A DNA stretch of 64,000 nucleotides from Rhynchopus euleeides. Taxonomy: Eukaryota > Euglenozoa > Diplonemea > Diplonemida > Diplonemidae. The DNA is taken from positions 2,283,646-2,347,645 of the forward strand of contig OY723267.1 of the NCBI GenBank assembly GCA_963210315.1, written 5' to 3'. Below, piece after piece: positions 1 to 10,862 of this stretch; the stretch's first letter is position 1; every line of letters starts with the position of its first letter. The position numbers and the translations under genes were made by a program. The notes beneath the pieces are model-generated. The model was not told the DNA's origin. It saw only the letters and a program-made list of their open reading frames with translations, and searched no databases.

Positions 1-13
1 GCATGACACAGTG

Positions 14-75
14 TTTTTTTTTTTGCGCTCCGGTGTATTGTGCTTTTTTGTTTTGTTGTCGATGGTGATGACACA
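14..75. other. Empty insertion site of the 109-bp element
   Basis: This block has the same T-tract, CTCCGG and TGTATTGTGC flanks as the six later blocks, but only one GGT (32-34) and no insert between the flanks. The filled blocks have GGT, 109 bp, GGT. It is therefore the pre-insertion allele of the block. Confidence 0.92.
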
Positions 76-778
76 GTGTGTTAGAAGCCTGGGGGGGCAT
101 GACACACAGTGTTAGAAGCCTGGGGGGGCATGACACAGTGTGTTAGAAGCCTGGGGGGGCATGACACACTGTGTTAGAAGCCTGGGGGGGCATGACACAG
201 TGTGTTAGAATCCTGGGGGGGCATGACACACAGTGTTAGAAGCCTGGGGGGGCATGACACAGTGTGTTAGAATCCTGGGGGGGCATGACACAGTGTGTTA
301 GAAGCCTGGGGGGGCATGACACAGTGTGCTAGAAGCCTGGGGGGGCATGACACACTGTGTTAGAAGCCTGGGGGGGCATGACAGTGTGCTAGAATCCTGG
401 GGGGGCATGACACACAGTGTTAGAAGCCTGGGGGGGCATGACACAGTGTGTTAGAATCCTGGGGGGGCATGACACAGTGTGCTAGAAGCCTGGGGGGGCA
501 TGACACACTGTGTTAGAAGCCTGGGGGGGCATGACAGTGTGCTAGAATCCTGGGGGGGCATGACACAGTGTGCTAGAAGCCTGGGGGGGCATGACACACT
601 GTGTTAGAAGCCTGGGGGGGCATGACACAGTGTGTTAGAAGCCTGGGGGGGCATGACACAGTGTGCTAGAAGCCTGGGGGGGCATGACACACTGTGTTAG
701 AAGCCTGGGGGGGCATGACACAGTGTGTTAGAAGCCTGGGGGGGCATGACACAGTGTTTTTTTTTTTTGCGCTCCGGT

Positions 779-887
779 GGGGGCCCTCGCTACCAAGTGT
801 GACTGAGTGAGAAAAAGTGAGAAGTCAGCCATGTTTGGCTGACAACTGACGACTCGTGACTCACAGTGACTCGTAGCGAGGGCCCCC
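779..887. mobile_element. 109-bp MITE-like element, copy 1
   Basis: The element is non-coding with terminal inverted repeats starting GGGGGCCCTCGCTAC at both ends (15 bases perfect). It is flanked by GGT at 776-778 and 888-890, a 3-bp target duplication proven by the empty site near position 32. There is no room for a transposase, so it must be mobilised in trans. A 3-bp duplication is compatible with Harbinger- or CACTA-type transposases, but the superfamily is not determined. Confidence 0.9.
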
Positions 888-1513
888 GGTGTATTGTGCT
901 TTTTTGTTTTGTTGTCGATGGTGATGACACAGTGTGTTAGAAGCCTGGGGGGGCATGACACACAGTGTTAGAAGCCTGGGGGGGCATGACACAGTGTGTT
1001 AGAAGCCTGGGGGGGCATGACACAGTGTGTTAGAAGCCTGGGGGGGCATGACACACTGTGTTAGAAGCCTGGGGGGGCATGACACAGTGTGTTAGAATCC
1101 TGGGGGGGCATGACACACTGTGTTAGAAGCCTGGGGGGGCATGACACAGTGTGTTAGAATCCTGGGGGGGCATGACACACAGTGTTAGAAGCCTGGGGGG
1201 GCATGACACAGTGTGTTAGAATCCTGGGGGGGCATGACACAGTGTGTTAGAAGCCTGGGGGGGCATGACACAGTGTGCTAGAAGCCTGGGGGGGCATGAC
1301 ACAGTGTGTTAGAATCCTGGGGGGGCATGACACAGTGTGCTAGAAGCCTGGGGGGGCATGACACACTGTGTTAGAAGCCTGGGGGGGCATGACACAGTGT
1401 GCTAGAAGCCTGGGGGGGCATGACACACTGTGTTAGAAGCCTGGGGGGGCATGACACAGTGTGTTAGAAGCCTGGGGGGGCATGACACAGTGTTTTTTTT
1501 TTTGCGCTCCGGT

Positions 1514-1622
1514 GGGGGCCCTCGCTACCAAGTGTGACTGAGTGAGAAAAAGTGAGAAGTCAGCCATGTTTGGCTGACAACTGACGACTCGTGACTCACA
1601 GTGACTCGTAGCGAGGGCCCCC
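1514..1622. mobile_element. 109-bp MITE-like element, copy 2
   Basis: Same length, ends and GGT flanks as copy 1. It was probably spread by amplification of the satellite block rather than by a new insertion, because the flanks are the same. Confidence 0.9.
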
Positions 1623-2710
1623 GGTGTATTGTGCTTTTTTGTTTTGTTGTCGATGGTGATGACACAGTGTGTTAGAAGCCTGGGGGGGCATGACACACAG
1701 TGTTAGAAGCCTGGGGGGGCATGACACAGTGTGTTAGAAGCCTGGGGGGGCATGACACAGTGTGTTAGAAGCCTGGGGGGGCATGACACAGTGTGTTAGA
1801 AGCCTGGGGGGGCATGACACACTGTGTTAGAAGCCTGGGGGGGCATGACACAGTGTGTTAGAAGCCTGGGGGGGCATGACACAGTGTGTTAGAAGCCTGG
1901 GGGGGCATGACACACTGTGTTAGAAGCCTGGGGGGGCATGACACAGTGTGTTAGAATCCTGGGGGGGCATGACACACAGTGTTAGAAGCCTGGGGGGGCA
2001 TGACACAGTGTGTTAGAATCCTGGGGGGGCATGACACAGTGTGTTAGAAGCCTGGGGGGGCATGACACAGTGTGCTAGAAGCCTGGGGGGGCATGACACA
2101 CTGTGTTAGAAGCCTGGGGGGGCATGACAGTGTGCTAGAATCCTGGGGGGGCATGACACACAGTGTTAGAAGCCTGGGGGGGCATGACACAGTGTGTTAG
2201 AATCCTGGGGGGGCATGACACAGTGTGCTAGAAGCCTGGGGGGGCATGACACACTGTGTTAGAAGCCTGGGGGGGCATGACACAGTGTGTTAGAATCCTG
2301 GGGGGGCATGACACACAGTGTTAGAAGCCTGGGGGGGCATGACACAGTGTGTTAGAATCCTGGGGGGGCATGACACAGTGTGTTAGAAGCCTGGGGGGGC
2401 ATGACACAGTGTGCTAGAAGCCTGGGGGGGCATGACACACTGTGTTAGAAGCCTGGGGGGGCATGACAGTGTGCTAGAATCCTGGGGGGGCATGACACAG
2501 TGTGCTAGAAGCCTGGGGGGGCATGACACACTGTGTTAGAAGCCTGGGGGGGCATGACACAGTGTGTTAGAAGCCTGGGGGGGCATGACACAGTGTGCTA
2601 GAAGCCTGGGGGGGCATGACACACTGTGTTAGAAGCCTGGGGGGGCATGACACAGTGTGTTAGAAGCCTGGGGGGGCATGACACAGTGTTTTTTTTTTTT
2701 GCGCTCCGGT

Positions 2711-2819
2711 GGGGGCCCTCGCTACCAAGTGTGACTGAGTGAGAAAAAGTGAGAAGTCAGCCATGTTTGGCTGACAACTGACGACTCGTGACTCACAGTG
2801 ACTCGTAGCGAGGGCCCCC
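2711..2819. mobile_element. 109-bp MITE-like element, copy 3
   Basis: Same element in the same satellite block context, flanked by GGT. Confidence 0.9.
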
Positions 2820-3446
2820 GGTGTATTGTGCTTTTTTGTTTTGTTGTCGATGGTGATGACACAGTGTGTTAGAAGCCTGGGGGGGCATGACACACAGTGT
2901 TAGAAGCCTGGGGGGGCATGACACAGTGTGTTAGAAGCCTGGGGGGGCATGACACAGTGTGTTAGAAGCCTGGGGGGGCATGACACACTGTGTTAGAAGC
3001 CTGGGGGGGCATGACACAGTGTGTTAGAATCCTGGGGGGGCATGACACACTGTGTTAGAAGCCTGGGGGGGCATGACACAGTGTGTTAGAATCCTGGGGG
3101 GGCATGACACACAGTGTTAGAAGCCTGGGGGGGCATGACACAGTGTGTTAGAATCCTGGGGGGGCATGACACAGTGTGTTAGAAGCCTGGGGGGGCATGA
3201 CACAGTGTGCTAGAAGCCTGGGGGGGCATGACACAGTGTGTTAGAATCCTGGGGGGGCATGACACAGTGTGCTAGAAGCCTGGGGGGGCATGACACACTG
3301 TGTTAGAAGCCTGGGGGGGCATGACACAGTGTGCTAGAAGCCTGGGGGGGCATGACACACTGTGTTAGAAGCCTGGGGGGGCATGACACAGTGTGTTAGA
3401 AGCCTGGGGGGGCATGACACAGTGTTTTTTTTTTTTGCGCTCCGGT

Positions 3447-3555
3447 GGGGGCCCTCGCTACCAAGTGTGACTGAGTGAGAAAAAGTGAGAAGTCAGCCAT
3501 GTTTGGCTGACAACTGACGACTCGTGACTCACAGTGACTCGTAGCGAGGGCCCCC
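3447..3555. mobile_element. 109-bp MITE-like element, copy 4
   Basis: Same element in the same satellite block context, flanked by GGT. Confidence 0.9.
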
Positions 3556-4765
3556 GGTGTATTGTGCTTTTTTGTTTTGTTGTCGATGGTGATGACACAG
3601 TGTGTTAGAAGCCTGGGGGGGCATGACACACAGTGTTAGAAGCCTGGGGGGGCATGACACAGTGTGTTAGAAGCCTGGGGGGGCATGACACAGTGTGTTA
3701 GAAGCCTGGGGGGGCATGACACACTGTGTTAGAAGCCTGGGGGGGCATGACACAGTGTGTTAGAATCCTGGGGGGGCATGACACACTGTGTTAGAAGCCT
3801 GGGGGGGCATGACACACAGTGTTTGAAGCCTGGGGGGGTATGACACACTGTGTTTGAAGCCTGGGGGGGCATGACACAGTGTGTTAGAATCCTGGGGGGG
3901 CATGACACAGTGTGTTAGAAGCCTGGGGGGGCATGACACACTGTGTTAGAAGCCTGGGGGGGCATGACAGTGTGCTAGAATCCTGGGGGGGCATGACACA
4001 CAGTGTTAGAAGCCTGGGGGGGCATGACACAGTGTGTTAGAAGCCTGGGGGGGCATGACACAGTGTGTTAGAATCCTGGGGGGGCATGACACAGTGTGCT
4101 AGAAGCCTGGGGGGGCATGACACACTGTGTTAGAAGCCTGGGGGGGCATGACACAGTGTGTTAGAATCCTGGGGGGGCATGACACACAGTGTTAGAAGCC
4201 TGGGGGGGCATGACACAGTGTGTTAGAATCCTGGGGGGGCATGACACAGTGTGCTAGAAGCCTGGGGGGGCATGACACACTGTGTTAGAAGCCTGGGGGG
4301 GCATGACAGTGTGCTAGAATCCTGGGGGGGCATGACACACAGTGTTAGAAGCCTGGGGGGGCATGACACAGTGTGTTAGAATCCTGGGGGGGCATGACAC
4401 AGTGTGCTAGAAGCCTGGGGGGGCATGACACACTGTGTTAGAAGCCTGGGGGGGCATGACAGTGTGCTAGAATCCTGGGGGGGCATGACACAGTGTGCTA
4501 GAAGCCTGGGGGGGCATGACACACAGTGTTAGAAGCCTGGGGGGGCATGACACAGTGTGTTAGAATCCTGGGGGGGCATGACACAGTGTGCTAGAAGCCT
4601 GGGGGGGCATGACACACTGTGTTAGAAGCCTGGGGGGGCATGACACAGTGTGCTAGAAGCCTGGGGGGGCATGACACACTGTGTTAGAAGCCTGGGGGGG
4701 CATGACACAGTGTGTTAGAAGCCTGGGGGGGCATGACACAGTGTTTTTTTTTTTTGCGCTCCGGT

Positions 4766-4874
4766 GGGGGCCCTCGCTACCAAGTGTGACTGAGTGAGAA
4801 AAAGTGAGAAGTCAGCCATGTTTGGCTGACAACTGACGACTCGTGACTCACAGTGACTCGTAGCGAGGGCCCCC
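4766..4874. mobile_element. 109-bp MITE-like element, copy 5
   Basis: Same element in the same satellite block context, flanked by GGT. Confidence 0.9.
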
Positions 4875-5621
4875 GGTGTATTGTGCTTTTTTGTTTTGTT
4901 GTCGATGGTGATGACACAGTGTGTTAGAAGCCTGGGGGGGCATGACACACAGTGTTAGAAGCCTGGGGGGGCATGACACAGTGTGTTAGAAGCCTGGGGG
5001 GGCATGACACAGTGTGTTAGAAGCCTGGGGGGGCATGACACACTGTGTTAGAAGCCTGGGGGGGCATGACACAGTGTGTTAGAATCCTGGGGGGGCATGA
5101 CACAGTGTGCTAGAAGCCTGGGGGGGCATGACACACTGTGTTAGAAGCCTGGGGGGGCATGACAGTGTGCTAGAATCCTGGGGGGGCATGACACACAGTG
5201 TTAGAAGCCTGGGGGGGCATGACACAGTGTGTTAGAATCCTGGGGGGGCATGACACAGTGTGCTAGAAGCCTGGGGGGGCATGACACACTGTGTTAGAAG
5301 CCTGGGGGGGCATGACAGTGTGCTAGAATCCTGGGGGGGCATGACACAGTGTGCTAGAAGCCTGGGGGGGCATGACACACAGTGTTAGAAGCCTGGGGGG
5401 GCATGACACAGTGTGTTAGAATCCTGGGGGGGCATGACACAGTGTGCTAGAAGCCTGGGGGGGCATGACACACTGTGTTAGAAGCCTGGGGGGGCATGAC
5501 ACAGTGTGCTAGAAGCCTGGGGGGGCATGACACACTGTGTTAGAAGCCTGGGGGGGCATGACACAGTGTGTTAGAAGCCTGGGGGGGCATGACACAGTGT
5601 TTTTTTTTTTTGCGCTCCGGT

Positions 5622-5730
5622 GGGGGCCCTCGCTACCAAGTGTGACTGAGTGAGAAAAAGTGAGAAGTCAGCCATGTTTGGCTGACAACTGACGACTCGT
5701 GACTCACAGTGACTCGTAGCGAGGGCCCCC
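5622..5730. mobile_element. 109-bp MITE-like element, copy 6
   Basis: Same element in the same satellite block context, flanked by GGT. Confidence 0.9.
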
Positions 5731-7146
5731 GGTGTATTGTGCTTTTTTGTTTTGTTGTCGATGGTGATGACACAGTGTGTTAGAAGCCTGGGGGGGCATG
5801 ACACACAGTGTTAGAAGCCTGGGGGGGCATGACACAGTGTGTTAGAAGCCTGGGGGGGCATGACACAGTGTGTTAGAAGCCTGGGGGGGCATGACACACT
5901 GTGTTAGAAGCCTGGGGGGGCATGACACAGTGTGTTAGAATCCTGGGGGGGCATGACACACTGTGTTAGAAGCCTGGGGGGGCATGACACACAGTGTTTG
6001 AAGCCTGGGGGGGTATGACACACTGTGTTTGAAGCCTGGGGGGGCATGACACAGTGTGTTAGAATCCTGGGGGGGCATGACACAGTGTGTTAGAAGCCTG
6101 GGGGGGCATGACACACTGTGTTAGAAGCCTGGGGGGGCATGACAGTGTGCTAGAATCCTGGGGGGGCATGATACACAGTGTTAGAAGCCTGGGGGGGCAT
6201 GACACAGTGTGTTAGAAGCCTGGGGGGGCATGACACACTGTGTTAGAAGCCTGGGGGGGCATGACACAGTGTGTTAGAATCCTGGGGGGGCATGACACAC
6301 TGTGTTAGAAGCCTGGGGGGGCATGACACACAGTGTTTGAAGCCTGGGGGGGTATGACACACTGTGTTTGAAGCCTGGGGGGGCATGACACAGTGTGTTA
6401 GAATCCTGGGGGGGCATGACACAGTGTGTTAGAAGCCTGGGGGGGCATGACACAGTGTGCTAGAAGCCTGGGGGGGCATGACACACTGTGTTAGAAGCCT
6501 GGGGGGGCATGACACACAGTGTTTGAAGCCTGGGGGGGTATGACACACAGTGTTAGAAGCCTGGGGGGGCATGACACAGTGTGTTAGAAGCCTGGGGGGG
6601 CATGAGACACTGTGTTAGAAGCCTGGGGGGGCATGACACACAGTGTTTGAAGCCTGGGGGGGTATGACACACAGTGTTAGAAGCCTGGGGGGGCATGACA
6701 CAGTGTGTTAGAATCCTGGGGGGGCATGACACAGTGTGTTAGAAGCCTGGGGGGGCATGACACAGTGTGTTAGAAGCCTGGAGGGGCATGACACACTGTG
6801 TTAGAAGCCTGGGGGGGCATGACACACTGTGTTAGAAGCCTGGGGGGGCATGACACAGTGTGTTAGAATCCTGGGGGGGCATGACACACTGTGTTAGAAG
6901 CCTGGGGGGGCATGACACACAGTGTTTGAAGCCTGGGGGGGTATGACACACTGTGTTTGAAGCCTGGGGGGGCGTGACACACAGTGTTAGAAGCCTGGGG
7001 GGGCATGACACAGTGTGTAAGGACCACGTGGGAGTATGTCACTTTGGAGCCAGTTTTGTGTGGCACCCAATTTTTTCACCTCTGCCAGAAATTTTCTTTC
7101 GAGATTTTTCGCAAATTTTGCATTGTCCCCAACACCCCTGTGTCAC

Positions 7147-7292
7147 GGGACCTTCGCTCTGTGTCAGTGACACACAGTGACACAGAGCGAAGACCTGGCG
7201 GCGTTTTTGCCGATTTCGCCTAAGGTGAAAAAAACCGCCTGTGTGACACACTGACACAATTTGACACAGTTTGACACAGAGCGAAGGCCCCC
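7147..7292. mobile_element. Second small inverted-repeat element
   Basis: The left end reads GGGACCTTCGCTCTGTGTC and the right end, reversed, GGGGCCTTCGCTCTGTGTC: one mismatch in 19. The first ten or so bases resemble the ends of the 109-bp element, so the two may share a transposase. An internal perfect hairpin of TTCGCTCTGTGTC lies at 7153-7191. The target duplication is not clear. Confidence 0.65.
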
Positions 7293-7335
7293 ATCTGGTA
7301 TATATGCGATAATAATTATCGTTTGCACTGTATGC

Positions 7336-8228
7336 CTAGGGCAGTGATTAAAAATTCGTGTTATTCGAATACGAATATTATTCGAAAAATTTCTCGAAAA
7401 ATTTTCGCCACGAATAATTCGCGAATTTTTCGTGGGGTTTTACTGGGGTTTCTCTGCTAGGAATAGGGACCTACTGCCCACACTCGGGTCGTGGTCGTGG
7501 CCCACGACCCCAGTGTGCCCTGAGGAGGCGTGCAATCACTACATTGTGATGATGCGACGCCGAGAATCATCATCTGCAGTGCCTGGAGGAGTACGCTGCA
7601 CCGTGCATTGAAGACAACAAGCGCTAAGGGGAGTGGGCACCGTCGCGCTGGTGGGACCATTATGGTGCCAGGCGGCCGCTGTTGCACCACGGGGCTGTAC
7701 CTGATGGGGAAATCGTCATCCGCGATCCCTACCGATTTTGCGTGGAGGGAGCGGAGCCACCTGGGGCACTCAAAGGTGGAAGCACTACCCCGGTGCCCGA
7801 ACCTGGGATACATTGTGCGTGCTTTATGCTGTTCCTGTTGTGCAGTTGGTGACTGGCAGGATAGCAACTGCCTCCTTCAAGATCCCTGTGGTGGAGACCT
7901 CCACGCGTGAGTGAGGTGCTGCCGATGCAAAGGGATCACCACACCTGTGTACCGTACGGTCAGACATACGTGTGATGATTCATGAGGAAAGCAAAGCCTG
8001 AGGCGCTCTGCGGCGCTTTCCCTCGGTTTGCACTGGAATACACGTGATCTGACGCCTCTGCCCCTACACAAACCCACAGAAACTTCACGAATAATGACCG
8101 AATAACACATGGCCATTTATTCGCGAATAATGCCATTATTCGTATTCGAATACGAATATTATTCGAATATGTAACTCTGAAAATCGGACATCACGAATTA
8201 TTCGCGAATAGTATCTTCACTGCCCTAG
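7336..8228. mobile_element. hAT-like non-autonomous DNA transposon
   Basis: The ends are inverted: CCTAGGGCAGTGA on the left and TCACTGCCCTAGG on the right. Next to each end lies AT-rich sequence full of ATTCGAATA palindromes, against a GC-rich interior. A TAGGGCAGTGA-type end resembles hAT transposons. No 8-bp target duplication is visible; the right flank runs straight into the next element. Open frames inside (for example 7457-7867 minus) match nothing I recognise. Confidence 0.6.
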
Positions 8229-8231
8229 GGC

Positions 8232-9756
8232 GGGTCGAAAGCCTGTCCCAAAATGGGGTTTTTCGACATAGCAGCCGCGGCCCTCTATTTGACCTTCTGA
8301 ACCCCCAGAACCCACCATACCCCGGTTTTTGGGCCCTAGGAGTCCGATTTTCGGGCTCCCGAGCCCCGGAAAGTCGATTTTTGATGATGTCAAAATTTTG
8401 TTCCCTATACTGCACCTCAGGGTCACGCACGGGTTCGCCAGTCCACTATCAGCCCATGTGCAGGCCCACTTTCTCGACCTCCTCCACCCCTTCCTCCCCT
8501 GCGTCCTCAAGACCCTCCATAGGTGCCAATCCTGCATCTTTCGACCCTCTTCCCACTCCAGCGTCGCACCAAACTGTTGAATGCGGGCAGCCACCATCTC
8601 CTTCTCTGTATACACTGCCAGATCATGCAAAGATGCATACTGATGCAGAGTGGGAACCGTCATCAACTTGCACAGTGTGCGGTGCTTGGCTGCAAGGGAC
8701 AGGCGGCACAACTGGCCACTGCTCCGACACTGAGATGCTGGTCTGGCCAACGAACTCTTTGTAAGTTGAAAGGTCTCCTCTGTCGGGAGGGGGGTTTGCG
8801 AACCAACCCTCACGACTTGCTCATGGCTTGCTGAGCAGGGCGTGCAATGACTTTCTGATTATTCAGGACGTGCATTCGAAGCCCGCGCACTTCTTCTGTG
8901 AAATGGTTGTTGCGAGAGTTGCACTGTGTGATTCCTTGATCCCCTTCCTCGCCTCAGCGTACGGAGGACGCTTGAATGTCCCGAGCATATCCTTCGCAGC
9001 GTCTTTAGCCAGTTCCGCGCACTCGTCATTTACATAAGGCGCGTGCAGCATAAATACCCGGACACTGTTCTGAGACCAGGTCCCACAGGACCCTGGTCTT
9101 GAGCGCCAGAAGAGAACCTTGATGATAAGCTCGGGCTCTGCGTTGCAGCTGGGTACTCGCTGCGCTCTTCCACCTCCCTTGACTGTCTGCATCCACAGGA
9201 GAAATGCTTCGCAGATAACGGCAGCAGTGGCAAGTGTTTAGTCGGGACAGTTTACCTGCCTTGCATTCTAAGAGAGCATTCTCATGAGGGCATCAACACT
9301 AATGCATCACTGTCGGCTATGATGACATCCTCCCTGTTCCTGGCAGCTCCGAGTTCAATAGCAGGCCACCCAACGACTGTGTCAGATGGCAGTATTCGAT
9401 GGCATCTTCTCACTGTCCGAATCGTTGGGATACGACGTTGTTTGTGGCGCGGATGAGCGGTTGCATCAGAAAATCACAGCCGCAGGATGGTGTGCGCTCG
9501 GACGTCCCAGGATGAGAGTGTTTTACTATCTGCCCGTGGCAGGCGTCCGTGCCATGACCCGGAGGTGCAGTATAGGGAACGGAAAAATTGACATCATCAA
9601 AAATCGACTTTCCGGGGCTCGGGAGCCCGAAAATCGGACTCCTAGGGCCCAAAAACCGGGGTATGGTGGGTTCTGGGGGGTCAGAAGGTCAAATAGAGGG
9701 CCGCGGCTGCTATGTCGAAAAACACCATTTTGGGACAAAAAACGGGGCTTTCGACC
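8232..9756. mobile_element. Foldback element with about 200-bp inverted arms
   Basis: The arm at 8232-8432 is repeated in inverted orientation at 9550-9756. Both include GGGTCGAAAGCC at the outer tip, an internal CCGCGGCCCTCTATTTGACC stretch and GGTGCAGTATAGGGAAC near the inner edge, with a few substitutions. The 1.1 kb between the arms has no recognisable transposase; a 109-residue minus-strand frame at 8863-9192 is the longest open candidate there and is unassigned. Confidence 0.75.
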
Positions 9757-10222
9757 CCCCCTACCCCCCCCCCCCCCCAAAGCCACGTGTGTTCCACACA
9801 ATGGAGTGGCACAACAGCGGCACAAAGCAGCAGCAGTGGGGCAGGTCCGCCCACCCCACCCTATCCACCGCACCCCGCACCCCCACTCTGAGTGCGCACA
9901 ACGTCACGTCTTCTCACAGCCTGTTCATGACACTGACATAGCTCTTTGCCCTCTCGACCTCCACCCCCACAATGCGCCATGTGTCTGAAGTCTTCAAGAT
10001 GTGCTCTGTGCTGTGTACCCACTCCCCCACCCTGCAGGCGGAGGCACATCACACTTTAGGACTGCAGCCCGCATGCCGTGCCGTGCCTCACAACCCCCCA
10101 CAGCCTAGCCTCCGTCGTGCCCCAGGGGGTGCCATGTCTCACAACGACAGCCTTGGCTCCTTCGGGGGCCTGACGCTTCTGATGAAGGACTCTGAGGTAT
10201 GGCAACACACCTGCCTGCACCT
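9757..10222. other. Intergenic, C-run and unassigned sequence
   Basis: Begins with a C-rich run (about 9754-9778), followed by sequence in which I see no gene, RNA or repeat. Confidence 0.5.
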
Positions 10223-10430
10223 GCACGGTGCACTAGTTAGCTACGTACGAGTGACCTCAACGAGTCGAGTCGACAACCTCAAACTCGACAAGTGTTCGCA
10301 CTTGTCGAGTCGACAACTCACTGGGATTGCAGGCAAAATCTACTGGCAGTTGTCGATTTCGACAAGTGGTCAGTTGTCGAGTTTTCAGTTGTCGACTCCA
10401 CTAGTGGTTGCTCACACTAGCGCACCGTGC
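10223..10430. mobile_element. Small palindromic element
   Basis: The ends are GCACGGTGCACTAG and, inverted, CTAGCGCACCGTGC: 13 of 14 match. The inside is rich in GTCGAC, TTGTCGA and CGACAAG palindromes that can fold into several hairpins. There is no coding capacity. It probably belongs to a MITE family, but no target duplication is certain. Confidence 0.6.
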
Positions 10431-10437
10431 CTGCACG

Positions 10438-10610
10438 GTGGACCCCCACCCCCTGGAGCGGGGGTCTGCGGGGGTCAGAGCGACCCCCGCGAGCGGAGGT
10501 ATGGACCCCCGATATCGGGAGTCTGCACTGCCGATTCTTGGTGCCCATACGACCCCCGATAGCGGGGGTCGGACCCTCGTCAGACCCCCGCTTTTCTGAT
10601 ATCCCAAAAG
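10438..10610. repeat. Cluster of GACCCCCG inverted repeats
   Basis: GACCCCCG and CGGGGGTC alternate several times; the best stem is GACCCCCGATAGCGGGGGTC at 10552-10571. The function is unknown. It lies just upstream of the alpha-SNAP gene. Confidence 0.6.
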
Positions 10611-10862
10611 GGTCTACCCCGACGTGCGGGAGTCCACCGTGTGAAAGACTCTCCCCCGCCCCCCGGTGTGCAGGCAGAGCGCAGCGGGCTTCGGTGTGTC
10701 GGGCGTGTCCTTCGCCTCGCAGGGCTTGAGACGCTGTTCGGTGCAGCACAGTGTAAGGAGCGCCAGTGGGTTGGGCTCAATGTCCTGCGATCTGGCATCA
10801 GCGATACATACGGCGCGTATGCGTCGAAGGGGACACCCAGCAGCACCGAAGGCCGACGGCAT

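Larger units (their letters stand above)
1..7020. repeat. Satellite array, about 31-bp unit with 29-bp variants
   Basis: The stretch is a near-continuous tandem array. The unit contains a CATGACACAGTG block, then TTAGAAGCC or TAGAATCC, then a run of seven G. Variants lack one CA (29 bp), swap CAGTG with CTGTG, or read TTTGAAGCC, the last mostly after about 3,800. Seven longer blocks with a T-tract, CTCCGG and a TTTTGTTTTG stretch interrupt it, six of them carrying an inserted 109-bp element. The array fades at about 7,020. Identical 77-residue open frames on the minus strand are by-products of the repeat, not genes. Confidence 0.97.

Noticed and set aside
728..5804. Six identical 77- to 87-residue minus-strand ORFs, which could look like a gene family
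   Set aside because: They translate the satellite and the 109-bp element, end in repeated CHAPPGF units and have no independent codon signal.
1..7020. Regular repeats and spacers resembling a CRISPR array
   Set aside because: The units are contiguous without unique spacers, and the genome is eukaryotic.
8863..9192. Minus-strand 109-residue ORF as a transposase
   Set aside because: No DDE/DDD pattern or zinc finger visible; kept only as unassigned interior of the foldback element.
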